This document shows positions 1-9,173 of a DNA stretch of 59,010 nt, in pieces. The first letter of the stretch is position 1. Every line of letters starts with the position of its first letter. A model generated the notes under the pieces. That model had not been told where the DNA came from and ran no database searches. It worked only from the letters and a program-made list of their open reading frames with translations. The translations under genes were made by a program, and so were the position numbers. The stretch comes from JAUIEH01 sp964483375 (GTDB taxonomy: Bacteria > Pseudomonadota > Alphaproteobacteria > Caulobacterales > Maricaulaceae), in the NCBI GenBank assembly GCA_964483375.1, contig CAZABJ010000009.1, positions 1 to 59,010 on the forward strand, in the 5' to 3' direction.

Positions 1-55
1 TGGTCGAAGCCGCCGGGGAGTGAGGGGCGGGGGCGGAAGGCGGCCGGCGAAGGCG

Positions 56-1840
56 CTATGAATTGTCGCCTGGCCGCGGCGCATCTCGCGCCGCCCGCTC
101 GGATTGCTGCAACTCCCGCTCAAGCCGGCCCAACCGAAGGCTCTCGACATCAAAGCCTTCACGCAGCATTTGCTCGGTCCAAGCATCGTCGAAAGATTCC
201 CCCAGATTGAGTAAGGCGCGACTCGTCGCCATGACAACGAACGCCAAGAAAAACACAGCAACAAGCAATGCTACGGTTGGGTTGAAGAACCAGGCTGCAA
301 CAACAAGGCTCAAAGCCACGACAACGAATCCGCACATCCGAAGCACATCCATCAGGCCGCGAAAATTCGCAATGCGGTTTTTAGCCAAATAAGATTGTGC
401 AAGAACTCTTCGAATGTATAGACGGTAACGATTGTAGTAATTGCTATTCAACAACGCCCAATGGTTTTTATTAGGCTGCGGTATACCCTTCAACTTATAA
501 TCGTTCCAAGCCTTGTGCTCCCAAGCCGCCTCTTCTTTCTCATCAATCCGAAGCGCTGCCTCAAGTTGCTGAATGGCCTTCCCGAGGGCCAAAGCGAAAG
601 GAAGTCGCAAGAGGAGAATACATATGAATAATATCGATGATAGCAGAAGCAAAATCGATAGAGGCAAGAGCAGCTGGGGCGCCCCTGAGAAGCTCTCAAC
701 AACGTTTCCAAACAAGACGCCTACCGTGTCGGAAAACGATGACCAGTTTACCGAGAAGCCGCTATCATCGACGTTGACAGGAGCGTCGATGCGAGAGAGC
801 GCATCCGCCGTAGGCTGAATCTGTGTTTGGTATTCATCCGACGACATGACTGCGAGAAAAGAAGCCAGCGATATTCCCGCGAACAGCGAGCTCTCCACGG
901 TAAAGTTTTGCACGCGCTCAGCATCGCGTTGCAGAGCGGCGCGCAACTCTAAAATCTCGATGTCATTGCGATCTTTTTTTGGCAGTCGACCGAGTAAATC
1001 AAAGCGATCATCCGCGCGTCGCCAAGGCGTTAGTCTTATCGTCAACCTTCGGAGCATCCGCCACCAGCTTTTCGCGCCGCGTGGCGGAATCTCCGTGACC
1101 GCCATCAGCCGGGTAGCCGAGCCCGTGAACCACAAACCAATGACCGCCAATAGTGTGATGGCGACTAGCGCGATGAGCCCGCGAGCAACAAATGAATCGC
1201 CAAACACGCTTACGGTGTTGGTCGTGAATAGAAGTGTCCCGCCAAGCCCAACAAACCCGAATGTGAACAATGCGAAAATAGAGGATGTAAGCGGAACGGA
1301 GGGCGTTAGATCAATGTTATCGAAGAATTCGCGCTGCAAAAAAGCAAGCGCTTCATTCGGTTCCGGCAAATCGTCATTGCTGCTTTTTGCTTTTGCAACG
1401 TCGGACGCATGGTCCCGCCGCATTTTTTCGATACGTTTCACGTCAATCGTCGGCTGGGCGTCGACTGCTTTAAACACCGACCGCCAGTGGTCAGGCACAG
1501 GAATACCCGCCTCGTGAGCACGCTGCGAGAGTAACCCAAGCTCATGCCAGCGCGCCTCAATGTAACGAGCACGTACTGCGGTTATATTCCTGGCGTTTCG
1601 TAAACTAAAGAAGTAAGCGAGAACGGCGGAGCCGAATACCATACCCAGCATTGCGATGGGCTCATGAATGCAAACCCAGGTCATTGCACCCCAAAACACC
1701 AACGCGACGACCACGGGCCACGCAGCGGCTCTTGGGAAAAAAGGGAGATGTTCTAAATTCGGGTGATCATCGAAACTGCTGTCCGAAAGCGCCTCCTGGC
1801 GCGCAGCTTCTCCATCGTCACCATTCTCGATACTCGTCAT
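56..1840 (-). CDS. Polytopic membrane protein of unknown function
   Basis: I do not recognise a family. The 594-residue product has about eight hydrophobic segments: two near residues 40-80, two near 185-240, one near 320, one near 395-420 and two near 505-550. Charged soluble stretches separate them, the longest running from about 80 to 180. The N-terminus is acidic and has no signal peptide, so it is probably an integral inner-membrane protein. The base composition is clearly poorer in G+C than every gene that follows, with many A/T-ending codons, which points to horizontal acquisition. It lies 101 bases beyond the end of the RND permease on the same strand. A perfect palindrome in that gap suggests its own regulation. 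The reading frame is secure; any function would be a guess. Confidence 0.8.
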   Translation of the reverse strand: MTSIENGDDGEAARQEALSDSSFDDHPNLEHLPFFPRAAAWPVVVALVFWGAMTWVCIHEPIAMLGMVFGSAVLAYFFSLRNARNITAVRARYIEARWHELGLLSQRAHEAGIPVPDHWRSVFKAVDAQPTIDVKRIEKMRRDHASDVAKAKSSNDDLPEPNEALAFLQREFFDNIDLTPSVPLTSSIFALFTFGFVGLGGTLLFTTNTVSVFGDSFVARGLIALVAITLLAVIGLWFTGSATRLMAVTEIPPRGAKSWWRMLRRLTIRLTPWRRADDRFDLLGRLPKKDRNDIEILELRAALQRDAERVQNFTVESSLFAGISLASFLAVMSSDEYQTQIQPTADALSRIDAPVNVDDSGFSVNWSSFSDTVGVLFGNVVESFSGAPQLLLPLSILLLLSSILFICILLLRLPFALALGKAIQQLEAALRIDEKEEAAWEHKAWNDYKLKGIPQPNKNHWALLNSNYYNRYRLYIRRVLAQSYLAKNRIANFRGLMDVLRMCGFVVVALSLVVAAWFFNPTVALLVAVFFLAFVVMATSRALLNLGESFDDAWTEQMLREGFDVESLRLGRLERELQQSERAARDAPRPGDNS

Positions 1841-1889
1841 TGCAGCCCCCGCCTTAGTGCCTATTCGACGGAAGGGTAGCCGACGTTGA

Positions 1890-1905
1890 TGTCACTTATG
1901 TGACA
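1890..1905. promoter_or_regulatory. Perfect palindrome TGTCAC-N4-GTGACA upstream of the membrane protein gene
   Basis: Two 6-base arms, TGTCAC and GTGACA, are separated by TTAT, 50-65 bases before the start at 1840. The size and symmetry fit an operator for a dimeric regulator, and the TGTCA half-site resembles CRP/FNR-superfamily sites. The regulator is not identified and the assignment is inference. Confidence 0.4.
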
Positions 1906-1941
1906 AAGAAACACTCATCGGTTGAAATTAAGCAACCCGCC

Positions 1942-4900
1942 CTACTCCGCCGGCGCGACGTCGGAGGCTTGGGGCGGGTGTCCGCGTTCATAGGCGGCGA
2001 GTTCGCGTTCAATCCAGCCGGGGGTGCGCGTGAAGCGGGCGAGCAGCGCGTAGAACACCGGCACCACGACCAGGGTGAACAAGGTCGCCACCATCACACC
2101 GGAGAAAATCACCACCCCGATGGTCATGCGGCTTTCCGCGCCCGCCCCGCTGGCGAGCATGAGGGGCAGCGCGCCGAAGGCGGTTGAGACCCCGGTCATG
2201 AGAATGGGCCGGAACCGGGTTTCGGACGCCTCAAGCACGGCGTCGCGCACGCTCATTCCCGCGCTTCGCAGCTGATTGGCGAATTCGACGATGAGAATGC
2301 CGTTCTTTGCGGCCAGGCCAATGAGGATCACAAGCCCGATCTGGCTATAAATGTTGAGCGTCGAGCCGGTCATATAGAGCCCGAACAGCCCCCCCGCGAC
2401 CGCCAGGGGAACCGTCAGCATGATGACGAATGGGTTGATGAGGCTTTCAAACTGCGCGGCCAGGACCAAGAACACGATCAACAGCGCCATGGCGAAAGCG
2501 AAGAGCGCTGCGGTCTGCGCTTCGCCGAACTCTTTGGCGGCGCCCAACAGCTCTGTTCGCACCCCCGACCCCAGCTCCGCACGGGTGGTTTCTTGCAGCC
2601 ACGCCACCGCCTCGCCGAGCGGATAGCCCTCCGCAAGCGTTGCGGTGATGGTGACCGCGCGAAGCCGGTTCACACGGGGGCGGGACGGCGCATCGCCGGT
2701 TTCACTCAGCGAAACGAGATTGGCGAGCGGGATGAGACGGCCAGTGGTTTCCGAACGCACATAGACGTTCTCGAGATCGCTTGCGCTGCGCCGCGCGTCC
2801 GGCCGGTTTTGCAATATGACGTTGTAGCTTTCCCCGCCGTCGACGAACTCTCCCACACGCCGGCCGCCAAGCTGGGTTTCCAATGCCTGACCGATGGCGC
2901 GGTTGGTCACCCCAAGCGCGGCCGCGCGCTCCTCGTCCACATTGACCACCAAGCGCGGCGAGGTGGGTTCGTAATTCGCGCGCGCGCGCAACAGGTTGGG
3001 GTTGGAGCGCGTGGCGGTGACGATGGTCTCCGCCGCCGCAGCCAGCTGCTCATAGTTCTCGCCAGCAAGGACGAACTGGACGTCGTCGCCCCCGCCGCCG
3101 CCAAGACCGGAGCGCATGCCGGCGAACGCCCGCAAAGCGGTGAGCTGGGAAAAGCGACCGTTGATTTCGCCCACCATCGCCAGCCCGGACCGGTCGCGTT
3201 CATCCCAATGGTTCAAAACCACGATGGCGACGCCGCTGTTGAACCCGGTTCCGCCGAAACCCGGCACGCGGACAAGCGCCAATCGCGCTTCGCCGCTGTC
3301 GATATACTCCATGAGGATGCTCTCAAGCTCGAGCGCCTCCTCAGCGGTGTGCTCGAAGCTCGCCCCTTCCGAAGCGCGGAAGCCGACGAAGAACGAGCCG
3401 CGGTCCTCCGGCGGAACAAGTTCGGAGTCGATGTTGTTGTAGAGGTGCCAAGCCGCGGCGCCCGCGCCGACCAAGACAAGCAGCACCACAGCGGGCGCAC
3501 GCAACAGCAAGCTCAATGAGTGGCGATATGAGCGCTTCGCGGCGTCGACGACGGCGCCGACGATGCGGGCCGGCAAGGATTTTTGGGTCGCCGGGGTCAG
3601 GACTTTGGACGCGATCATCGGCGAAAGCGTCAATGCTGCGAAACTCGAAATGACCACCGCGCCGGTGATGGTTATGGCGAGTTCTGAAAACAGCCGGCCC
3701 GTATAGCCGCCCAACAGCGCCAAGGGCGCGAACACCGCCGCCACCACTGCGGTGGTGGCGATGACGGCGAAGAAAACCTGATGCGCGCCGCGATCCGCGG
3801 CCACCAGGCGCGGTTCGCCATTGTCGATGCGGCGTTGAATATTCTCCAACACCACGATGGCGTCATCCACGACCAAGCCGATCGCCAACACCATCGCCAA
3901 CAGCGTGATGATGTTTATCGAGAAACCGAACAGGACGAGCACCGAACCCACCCCGATCAGAGAAACCGGCACGACGAGCGCGGGAATCAGCGCCGCGCGC
4001 AGCGAGCCCAAAAACAGGTAGATGACCCCCATCACAAGCAGCGCGGCGATGATCAGGGTTCGTCCCACCTCTTGTATGGCTTCGCTGACGAAGATGGTCC
4101 CGTCGAACGACAGGCTGATGCTCATATCGTCCGGCAGCGTGGCGTTGATGCGGGCCACCTCTTCCCGCACGAGCCGTCCTACCTCTAAGGCGTTGGATTG
4201 GGATTGCCGAACAATGCCCAGGCCGACGCGCGTGACCCCATTGCCGCGGAACATGCTGCGCGGCTCTTCCGCGGCGCGCTCCACAGAGGCCACGTCGCCC
4301 AATCGCACCTCATAGCCATCCGCGTTCCGCCCGACGGGCAAGCGCGCGAACGCCTCCGCGGTGACGTAAGACCGCTCGACGCGGACCGTGAGGTCGGTTT
4401 GTTGGGAAAGGATTTCGCCGGCGGGCAGCTCGACGTTGTGACTGCGCAACGCGCTTTCGACATCCGCCACGGTGAGACCACGCGCGGCCAATTGCAGCGG
4501 GTCCAGCTCCACCCGCATGGCGTAGTCCTGCGAGCCGCCGACGCGCACGAAGCTCACGCCGTCGATCACCGATAGCGTATCGGTGACGTAGCGGCGCGCG
4601 TAGTCGGACAGTTCCGAGACCGACCGGGTCTCAGACGCAAGGCTGTACCACATGATCGGGCGGGCGTCGGCGTCCTGCTTTCGAACCACCGGCGCTTCGG
4701 CGGCGTCCGGCAAGGCGCGGACGACGCGGCTCACAGAGTCCCGCACGTCGTTGGCGGCGGCCTCCAGGTCGCGTTCGAGATCGAATTGGAGCTGGATGGA
4801 AGACCGACCGTCGCGGCTCGACGAGGTGATTGTGTCGATGCCGCTGATGCCGGAGAGCTGATCTTCGATCACCGCGGTGACCCGGTTCTCGACCACCTCC

Positions 4901-5067
4901 GCATTCGCGCCAGGATAGACGGTGTCGACAGACACGATCGGCCGGTCGATGTCGGGAAGCTCCCGCAGCGGCAATTCGCGAAACGCCAGAATGCCGAAAA
5001 CGACCAAAAGCGCGCTCGCCACCGCTGCGAGCACGGGGCGGCGGACCGCGATGCCGGAGAGCGTCAT
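1942..5067 (-). CDS. RND (HAE1-type) multidrug efflux permease
   Basis: This is an AcrB/MexB-type inner-membrane proton-drug antiporter subunit of 1041 residues, the usual family length. The N-terminus has the canonical membrane helix followed by the porter-domain start YPGANAEVVE. The proton-relay segment GLVVDDAIVVLEN, with the paired aspartates of TM4, lies near residue 400. The second repeat ends with LAAKNGILIVEFANQLR, the usual TM10-11 region. Its start codon overlaps the stop of the membrane-fusion protein gene by 4 bases (ATGA), so the two are translationally coupled. The substrate cannot be read from the sequence, and no dedicated regulator lies beside it. Confidence 0.95.
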   Translation of the reverse strand: MTLSGIAVRRPVLAAVASALLVVFGILAFRELPLRELPDIDRPIVSVDTVYPGANAEVVENRVTAVIEDQLSGISGIDTITSSSRDGRSSIQLQFDLERDLEAAANDVRDSVSRVVRALPDAAEAPVVRKQDADARPIMWYSLASETRSVSELSDYARRYVTDTLSVIDGVSFVRVGGSQDYAMRVELDPLQLAARGLTVADVESALRSHNVELPAGEILSQQTDLTVRVERSYVTAEAFARLPVGRNADGYEVRLGDVASVERAAEEPRSMFRGNGVTRVGLGIVRQSQSNALEVGRLVREEVARINATLPDDMSISLSFDGTIFVSEAIQEVGRTLIIAALLVMGVIYLFLGSLRAALIPALVVPVSLIGVGSVLVLFGFSINIITLLAMVLAIGLVVDDAIVVLENIQRRIDNGEPRLVAADRGAHQVFFAVIATTAVVAAVFAPLALLGGYTGRLFSELAITITGAVVISSFAALTLSPMIASKVLTPATQKSLPARIVGAVVDAAKRSYRHSLSLLLRAPAVVLLVLVGAGAAAWHLYNNIDSELVPPEDRGSFFVGFRASEGASFEHTAEEALELESILMEYIDSGEARLALVRVPGFGGTGFNSGVAIVVLNHWDERDRSGLAMVGEINGRFSQLTALRAFAGMRSGLGGGGGDDVQFVLAGENYEQLAAAAETIVTATRSNPNLLRARANYEPTSPRLVVNVDEERAAALGVTNRAIGQALETQLGGRRVGEFVDGGESYNVILQNRPDARRSASDLENVYVRSETTGRLIPLANLVSLSETGDAPSRPRVNRLRAVTITATLAEGYPLGEAVAWLQETTRAELGSGVRTELLGAAKEFGEAQTAALFAFAMALLIVFLVLAAQFESLINPFVIMLTVPLAVAGGLFGLYMTGSTLNIYSQIGLVILIGLAAKNGILIVEFANQLRSAGMSVRDAVLEASETRFRPILMTGVSTAFGALPLMLASGAGAESRMTIGVVIFSGVMVATLFTLVVVPVFYALLARFTRTPGWIERELAAYERGHPPQASDVAPAE

Positions 5068-6215
5068 CGCAGCGCCCCCGCGCCGGCGGCGAGCCCGGGC
5101 CGACCGCCAGCAGGGTTCGGACCTCGGCGCTCCTGCTCGACCGCTTCGCCGTCACGGCGCGCCACGCGCACCGGCGCGCCCGGCCGCACCCGGTGAACGC
5201 CTTCGCTCACCACTTCTTCGCCCGGCTCGAGACCGGCCCGAATCTCAATGAACCCGCCAGAGCGCGCCCCAGTTTCAACCGAACGCCGTTGGGCGGCGAA
5301 GCCGTTTTCGCCCTCCTCCACCACATAGACGAACGCACGGTCGCCTTGGCGGAAAACGGCGAGCTCGGGGGCGGCCGGGGTGGTGCGGACGTTCTGGCGC
5401 AGCTCAACGACCATCAACATGCCCGGGCGCAGCCTCGCATCGGAATTGTCGATCGCGGCCCGCGCGATGATCGTGCGCGTGACCGGGTCGACGCGGCTGT
5501 CGATGTTGGTGATGGTCCCCCGGAAAGTCTCGTCGGCGAACGCCGCAGCCGCCGCTTCGATGTCCGCGCCTTCGCGCAAGCTCGTGATGAACCGCTCGGG
5601 CACCGTGAAATCCAGTTTGATGATCGATACGTCGTCAAGCACCGCGATCGCGTCGCCGGGGCGCACCAGCATCCCAGGGCTCGCATTGCGCAATCCCACC
5701 ACGCCGTCGAAAGGCGCGCGGATGATGCGATCGGCCAAACGCGCTTCGAGCGCCCGCACCCGCGCTTGGGCCTGGTCGACGCTGGAGGAGAGTTCGTCGA
5801 TTTGCGACCGAGAGGCCACGCCGCGCTCGCTCAAATCGGTGAAGCGCTGCAATTCCCGACGGGCCTCGGCCAAGCTGGACCGCGCTTCGTTCAGCCCGGC
5901 GGCCTCCTCAGCGTCCGCCAGTTCAGCCAGCACCTGGTCGGCGACCACCACATCGCCGCTGTCAAACGCGACCCGGCTGATGACGTCGGTCACTTGCGAG
6001 GTGATCGTGACGCTTTCATTCGCGCGAGCGTCGCCGATGGCTTGGACCACATCGGCGAAGTCAGCGCGCGCGATGGTGGCCACTTCGACATTGGTGGCTC
6101 GGCCGCCAAAGCCCCGTCCGCCGCCCTGTTCGATCTCGGATGACGCGCGGAGATAGCCGACCGCCGCCAACCCGGCGAGCGCAAGCACCACAAACGCTAG
6201 AAACCCGTATCGCAT
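5064..6215 (-). CDS. RND efflux periplasmic adaptor (membrane-fusion protein)
   Basis: The 383-residue HlyD/AcrA-family adaptor joins the RND permease to an outer-membrane channel. An N-terminal membrane anchor lies at about residues 5-23. A lipoyl half-motif with a helical hairpin follows (SSLAEARRELQRF... DQAQARVRALEARL, about 105-160). The second lipoyl half, IIRAPFDGVVGLR, and the beta-barrel region with PERFITSLREG come next. The C-terminal 30 residues are rich in Gly, Arg and Pro and look disordered. It overlaps the permease gene by 4 bases and follows the outer-membrane protein gene by 69 bases on the same strand, so one transcript is likely. Confidence 0.93.
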   Translation of the reverse strand: MRYGFLAFVVLALAGLAAVGYLRASSEIEQGGGRGFGGRATNVEVATIARADFADVVQAIGDARANESVTITSQVTDVISRVAFDSGDVVVADQVLAELADAEEAAGLNEARSSLAEARRELQRFTDLSERGVASRSQIDELSSSVDQAQARVRALEARLADRIIRAPFDGVVGLRNASPGMLVRPGDAIAVLDDVSIIKLDFTVPERFITSLREGADIEAAAAAFADETFRGTITNIDSRVDPVTRTIIARAAIDNSDARLRPGMLMVVELRQNVRTTPAAPELAVFRQGDRAFVYVVEEGENGFAAQRRSVETGARSGGFIEIRAGLEPGEEVVSEGVHRVRPGAPVRVARRDGEAVEQERRGPNPAGGRPGLAAGAGALR

Positions 6216-6284
6216 GCTCGCGCCTCACCCTGTGCCGATCTGCGGCGAAATATCGCGGCTTGTCTCGGTTTCAAGCCGCCGTGC

Positions 6285-7130
6285 TTAGTAGCGCCGCCAC
6301 AGTGAAATAAATCCTGCTTGCTCGGCTATGACGTTTCTCCCCGCGACCGTGCGGAAGCCCCCGATCTGAAACGACCACCGCTCATTAATCCGTCGCACGG
6401 CCGACAGCTGCAGCCGATGATGGTCATAGGGCCGAAGAGCGGGCGGTTCGGCCATGCTCCAGGCGGAAAACCCCTGCAAAAGTCCGGTCCAGCGTCGCGA
6501 CGGCCGCCAGCCGACGGTGAGGTCGAGGCGCGCTTCATCAGCGTCTTCTCCGGCGCGCCACCGATACCCCGTTTGGGCTTCGATGAAGCCCCCTTCGCCC
6601 CAGCCGTCAAAACCGCGCCCGACTAGCACGCGCGCCTCCGCCCCGCCTCCCCCGGCGCCAAGCGGTGCGTCGAGCACGTTTTCGCCCTCCCCTGGCAGGA
6701 TGGCGAGCATCTGCGCGGACGCCACGAAGGCGTCGCGATTAAACAAAACCCGCCGCGCGCCGATTTCAAACGCGGCGAACCCCGTCTCCTCCTCTTCGGC
6801 GCTCTCCCGCCCTATCGACACCTGCTGATAGGCGGGACGGGCCACGAGCGTCCAAGCGCGGGTCAAGCCATGCTCGAGGAACAACGCGATCTCCCGCTTC
6901 AGGAAATCGGCGGACACGCTTTCCTCGCCTTGGGCGTCAAACGCGGTGTCCGCCACGTCGACGGTGACCGTGGCGATCGCTTGTCCTTCGCCAGGAGGCA
7001 TCGGCCAAGCCCCCGCGCCGGCTTCCCCGCAAACGCAAACCGCCAGAAACAACGCGGTGAACGCGCTCTTAACGCAGGGCGGAAAGGCCGAAGCTTCGAT
7101 TTTACGGGATCGAAAAACCGCCTGACGCAT
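6285..7130 (-). CDS. Outer-membrane beta-barrel protein, possible partner of the RND pump
   Basis: The frame stays open well upstream, but residues before 7130 are antisense to the DUF2336 gene. The ATG at 7130 gives 281 residues with a hydrophobic signal (FTALFLAVCVC) and a cleavage site near GAGA-W. The mature part shows alternating strands such as WTLVARPAYQQV, FEIGARRVLF and GGFIEAQTGYRWR. It ends in an aromatic residue (SLWRRY), as outer-membrane barrels do. It resembles the small transporter-like barrels often found near efflux genes, not TolC: it lacks the TolC length and coiled coils. It is the first gene of the efflux run. The role in efflux is inferred from position. Confidence 0.7.
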   Translation of the reverse strand: MRQAVFRSRKIEASAFPPCVKSAFTALFLAVCVCGEAGAGAWPMPPGEGQAIATVTVDVADTAFDAQGEESVSADFLKREIALFLEHGLTRAWTLVARPAYQQVSIGRESAEEEETGFAAFEIGARRVLFNRDAFVASAQMLAILPGEGENVLDAPLGAGGGGAEARVLVGRGFDGWGEGGFIEAQTGYRWRAGEDADEARLDLTVGWRPSRRWTGLLQGFSAWSMAEPPALRPYDHHRLQLSAVRRINERWSFQIGGFRTVAGRNVIAEQAGFISLWRRY

Positions 7131-7151
7131 GATCCGGCTAAGCCCAGCAAA

Positions 7152-8252
7152 ATGCGACATGGCGTTATGCAAGAACTCGTTCTCACCGACCCCGCGACCC
7201 TTTCCCGCCTCGCCGCGCAGAAGAACCCCGACGTCCGCAATAAGCTCGCGTTGGTGATGGCGGACACCTGCGCGGCCTGCGACATGGGCGAGGGCGATGC
7301 GGGACGGTTCGTGGGCTCTTTGCTCACTGAGCTTGCCCGGGCCGCGACCCGAGAGGTGAAACTTCGCCTGGCTCAAAAGCTGTCCCCCGTGCCGTGGGCG
7401 CCGCGCGAACTCATCGTGACCCTGGCGAATGACGAGATCGACATCGCCGAAACCGTGATCGCGATCAGCGCCCAGCTGCTCGACGCCGATCTCATTGACA
7501 TCCTCGCAAATCAGAGCCAAGCGCATAAATGCGCGGTCGCCCGCCGGCCTTCCCTCTCGCCGTTGGTCTGCGACGCTATTGCTTCGACCAAAGACCCCAT
7601 CCTGCTGACCGAACTCGTGGCGAATGCGAGCGCGCGGGTGACCCGCCACGCCCTGAGCGCCGCTGTTGAAGCCAGCGGGACGCATACGCCGCTGCGCGCG
7701 CCGCTCGCCGGCCGCCCTGAGCTCACCCAGCATCTCGCTGAGCGGCTCTATCTCATCGCCGGCGAAGAAGTCCGCAAAGCCGTCGCCCGGCGGTTCGCCA
7801 TCGATGAGGCTGCGCTGAGCCCGATCGTCGGCACGGTGTTGGACGAAGCCGTGGGCCTGAAACGCCCCAGCCGCAGCGAAGACGAGGAGGCCCGGAGCTT
7901 CGCTGATCGGATGTCTCGTTCGGGCTGTTTGACGCCGGAGTTGATCGTGCGCACCGCCGCGTCAGGACAAATCGCGGCGTTCGACCATTTGGTGGCGGTC
8001 GCCGCGGGGCTGCCGGCGTCGTTGGTCCGACAGGCGCTTGAAACCGGCGGCGTCTGGGCGGGGGCTCTGGCGTGCCGCGCCGCGGGCGTTGATGCAAAGC
8101 AGTTTCCCAAAGTCCACGCCGCTCTGGCGCAAGAAGGGCGCGCGCCGAAGCAAATCACCCCCGATGACGCGCGCGCCGCGGCGAACGCTTTCACCACCCT
8201 TTCCACCCGCGCCGCCAGCGACGCCTTGCGTCGGCTCGGCGTCGGAGATTGA
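7152..8252 (+). CDS. DUF2336 protein
   Basis: A soluble, helical, HEAT-like protein of 366 residues matching the alphaproteobacterial DUF2336 family. Features are the N-terminal LSRLAAQKNPDVRNKLALVM, repeated helices carrying A-N-x-x-S and D-x-x-L-I-x-I-L patterns, and a C-terminal segment where ELIVRTAASGQIAAFDHLVA precedes a helix with GxxxxLV. The start could be 7152 or 7167; I chose the first ATG, which is divergent from the barrel gene with 21 bases between starts. The molecular function of the family is not established. A second family member lies at 10270-11460, so this is one of a pair flanking signalling genes. Confidence 0.85.
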   Translation: MRHGVMQELVLTDPATLSRLAAQKNPDVRNKLALVMADTCAACDMGEGDAGRFVGSLLTELARAATREVKLRLAQKLSPVPWAPRELIVTLANDEIDIAETVIAISAQLLDADLIDILANQSQAHKCAVARRPSLSPLVCDAIASTKDPILLTELVANASARVTRHALSAAVEASGTHTPLRAPLAGRPELTQHLAERLYLIAGEEVRKAVARRFAIDEAALSPIVGTVLDEAVGLKRPSRSEDEEARSFADRMSRSGCLTPELIVRTAASGQIAAFDHLVAVAAGLPASLVRQALETGGVWAGALACRAAGVDAKQFPKVHAALAQEGRAPKQITPDDARAAANAFTTLSTRAASDALRRLGVGD

Positions 8253-8283
8253 ATCAGGGCCTCTAAAGGCATGAGATTCTCCG

Positions 8284-9066
8284 ATGGCGGACCGCTCCCA
8301 TCGGTTCGCGCGCTATCATTTCGCCGCGAGCCCGCGCTTAAAAGCGCAACAAGCCCAACGTCGCTTGCGGTCGCTGTATGACGACGCCGGCGCGGACGAC
8401 GCCGACGTGATCATCGCGTTGGGCGGGGACGGCTTCATGCTGGAGACCCTGCGCAATCAGATGGGTCGCGACACCCCGATTTTCGGCATGAATTGCGGCT
8501 CAGTCGGATTTTTGATGAACGACTACGCTGAGGAGAACCTTGGCGGGCGTTTGGACAAAGCCGAACGCGCCGAGCTCCATCCCTTGCGGGCCCGCGGCAG
8601 AGACGTGCGGGGACGGCCCTTTACGGCGCTGGCCGTGAACGAGGTTTCGCTTTTGCGGGAAACCCGCCAGTCAGCCAAAATCTGCATCAGCATCGATGGC
8701 CGGGAGCGGCTGGGAGAGTTGGTGGGCGACGGAGCGCTTGTCTCCACGCCGGCTGGCTCAACCGCTTACAACTTTTCAGCGCACGGGCCGATTTTGCCCA
8801 TTACGTCGCGGCTGTTGGCGCTCACCCCGATCAGCGTGTTCCGGCCGCGTCGCTGGCCAGGCGCGTTGTTGCATCACGCCGCGCAAGTGCGTTTCGACGT
8901 GTTGGAACCAGAGACCCGGCCCGTCAGCGCCGTCGCGGACAACCAAGAATTCCGCGACGTGTCTTTCGTTGAAATCCGGGAGGAGCCCGAGCTGACGGTC
9001 GACATTCTGTTCGACGAGGGGCGCGCGCTGAACGAGCGGATCTTGGCGGAGCAATTCAACGAGTGA
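8284..9066 (+). CDS. nadK: NAD kinase
   Basis: Cytoplasmic NAD kinase (ATP/polyphosphate + NAD to NADP), 260 residues, the short alphaproteobacterial form. The diagnostic ALGGDGFMLETLR nucleotide loop is near residue 42. MNCGSVGFLMN is next, then AVNEVSLLRE, and STPAGSTAYNFSAHGPIL is the conserved substrate-binding stretch. The start gives an N-terminus matching the family (RYHFAASPRLKAQQA). It lies 31 bases after the DUF2336 gene on the same strand and may be co-transcribed with it. No Shine-Dalgarno sequence is obvious. Confidence 0.96.
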   Translation: MADRSHRFARYHFAASPRLKAQQAQRRLRSLYDDAGADDADVIIALGGDGFMLETLRNQMGRDTPIFGMNCGSVGFLMNDYAEENLGGRLDKAERAELHPLRARGRDVRGRPFTALAVNEVSLLRETRQSAKICISIDGRERLGELVGDGALVSTPAGSTAYNFSAHGPILPITSRLLALTPISVFRPRRWPGALLHHAAQVRFDVLEPETRPVSAVADNQEFRDVSFVEIREEPELTVDILFDEGRALNERILAEQFNE

Positions 9067-9173
9067 ACACGCCGGGGATGGTGCGCCGCATCGCGGCGTT
9101 ACGCCTGGATTTCACCCAGCGTTAAGCGTCGCGCGCTAGCGTAGCTCAACCGCTAGACGGACGAGCGCGCCCC

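Noticed and set aside
1..23. Possible C-terminus of a plus-strand gene (reading VEAAGE then stop at 21-23)
   Set aside because: Only six codons are visible at the edge; it cannot be told from chance.
846..1517. Plus-strand open frame opposite the first membrane gene
   Set aside because: Ser/Arg-rich product with no domain; the minus-strand frame encodes coherent membrane helices.
7131..7733. Upstream extension of the outer-membrane barrel gene
   Set aside because: The extension is antisense to the DUF2336 gene; the signal peptide begins after the ATG at 7130.
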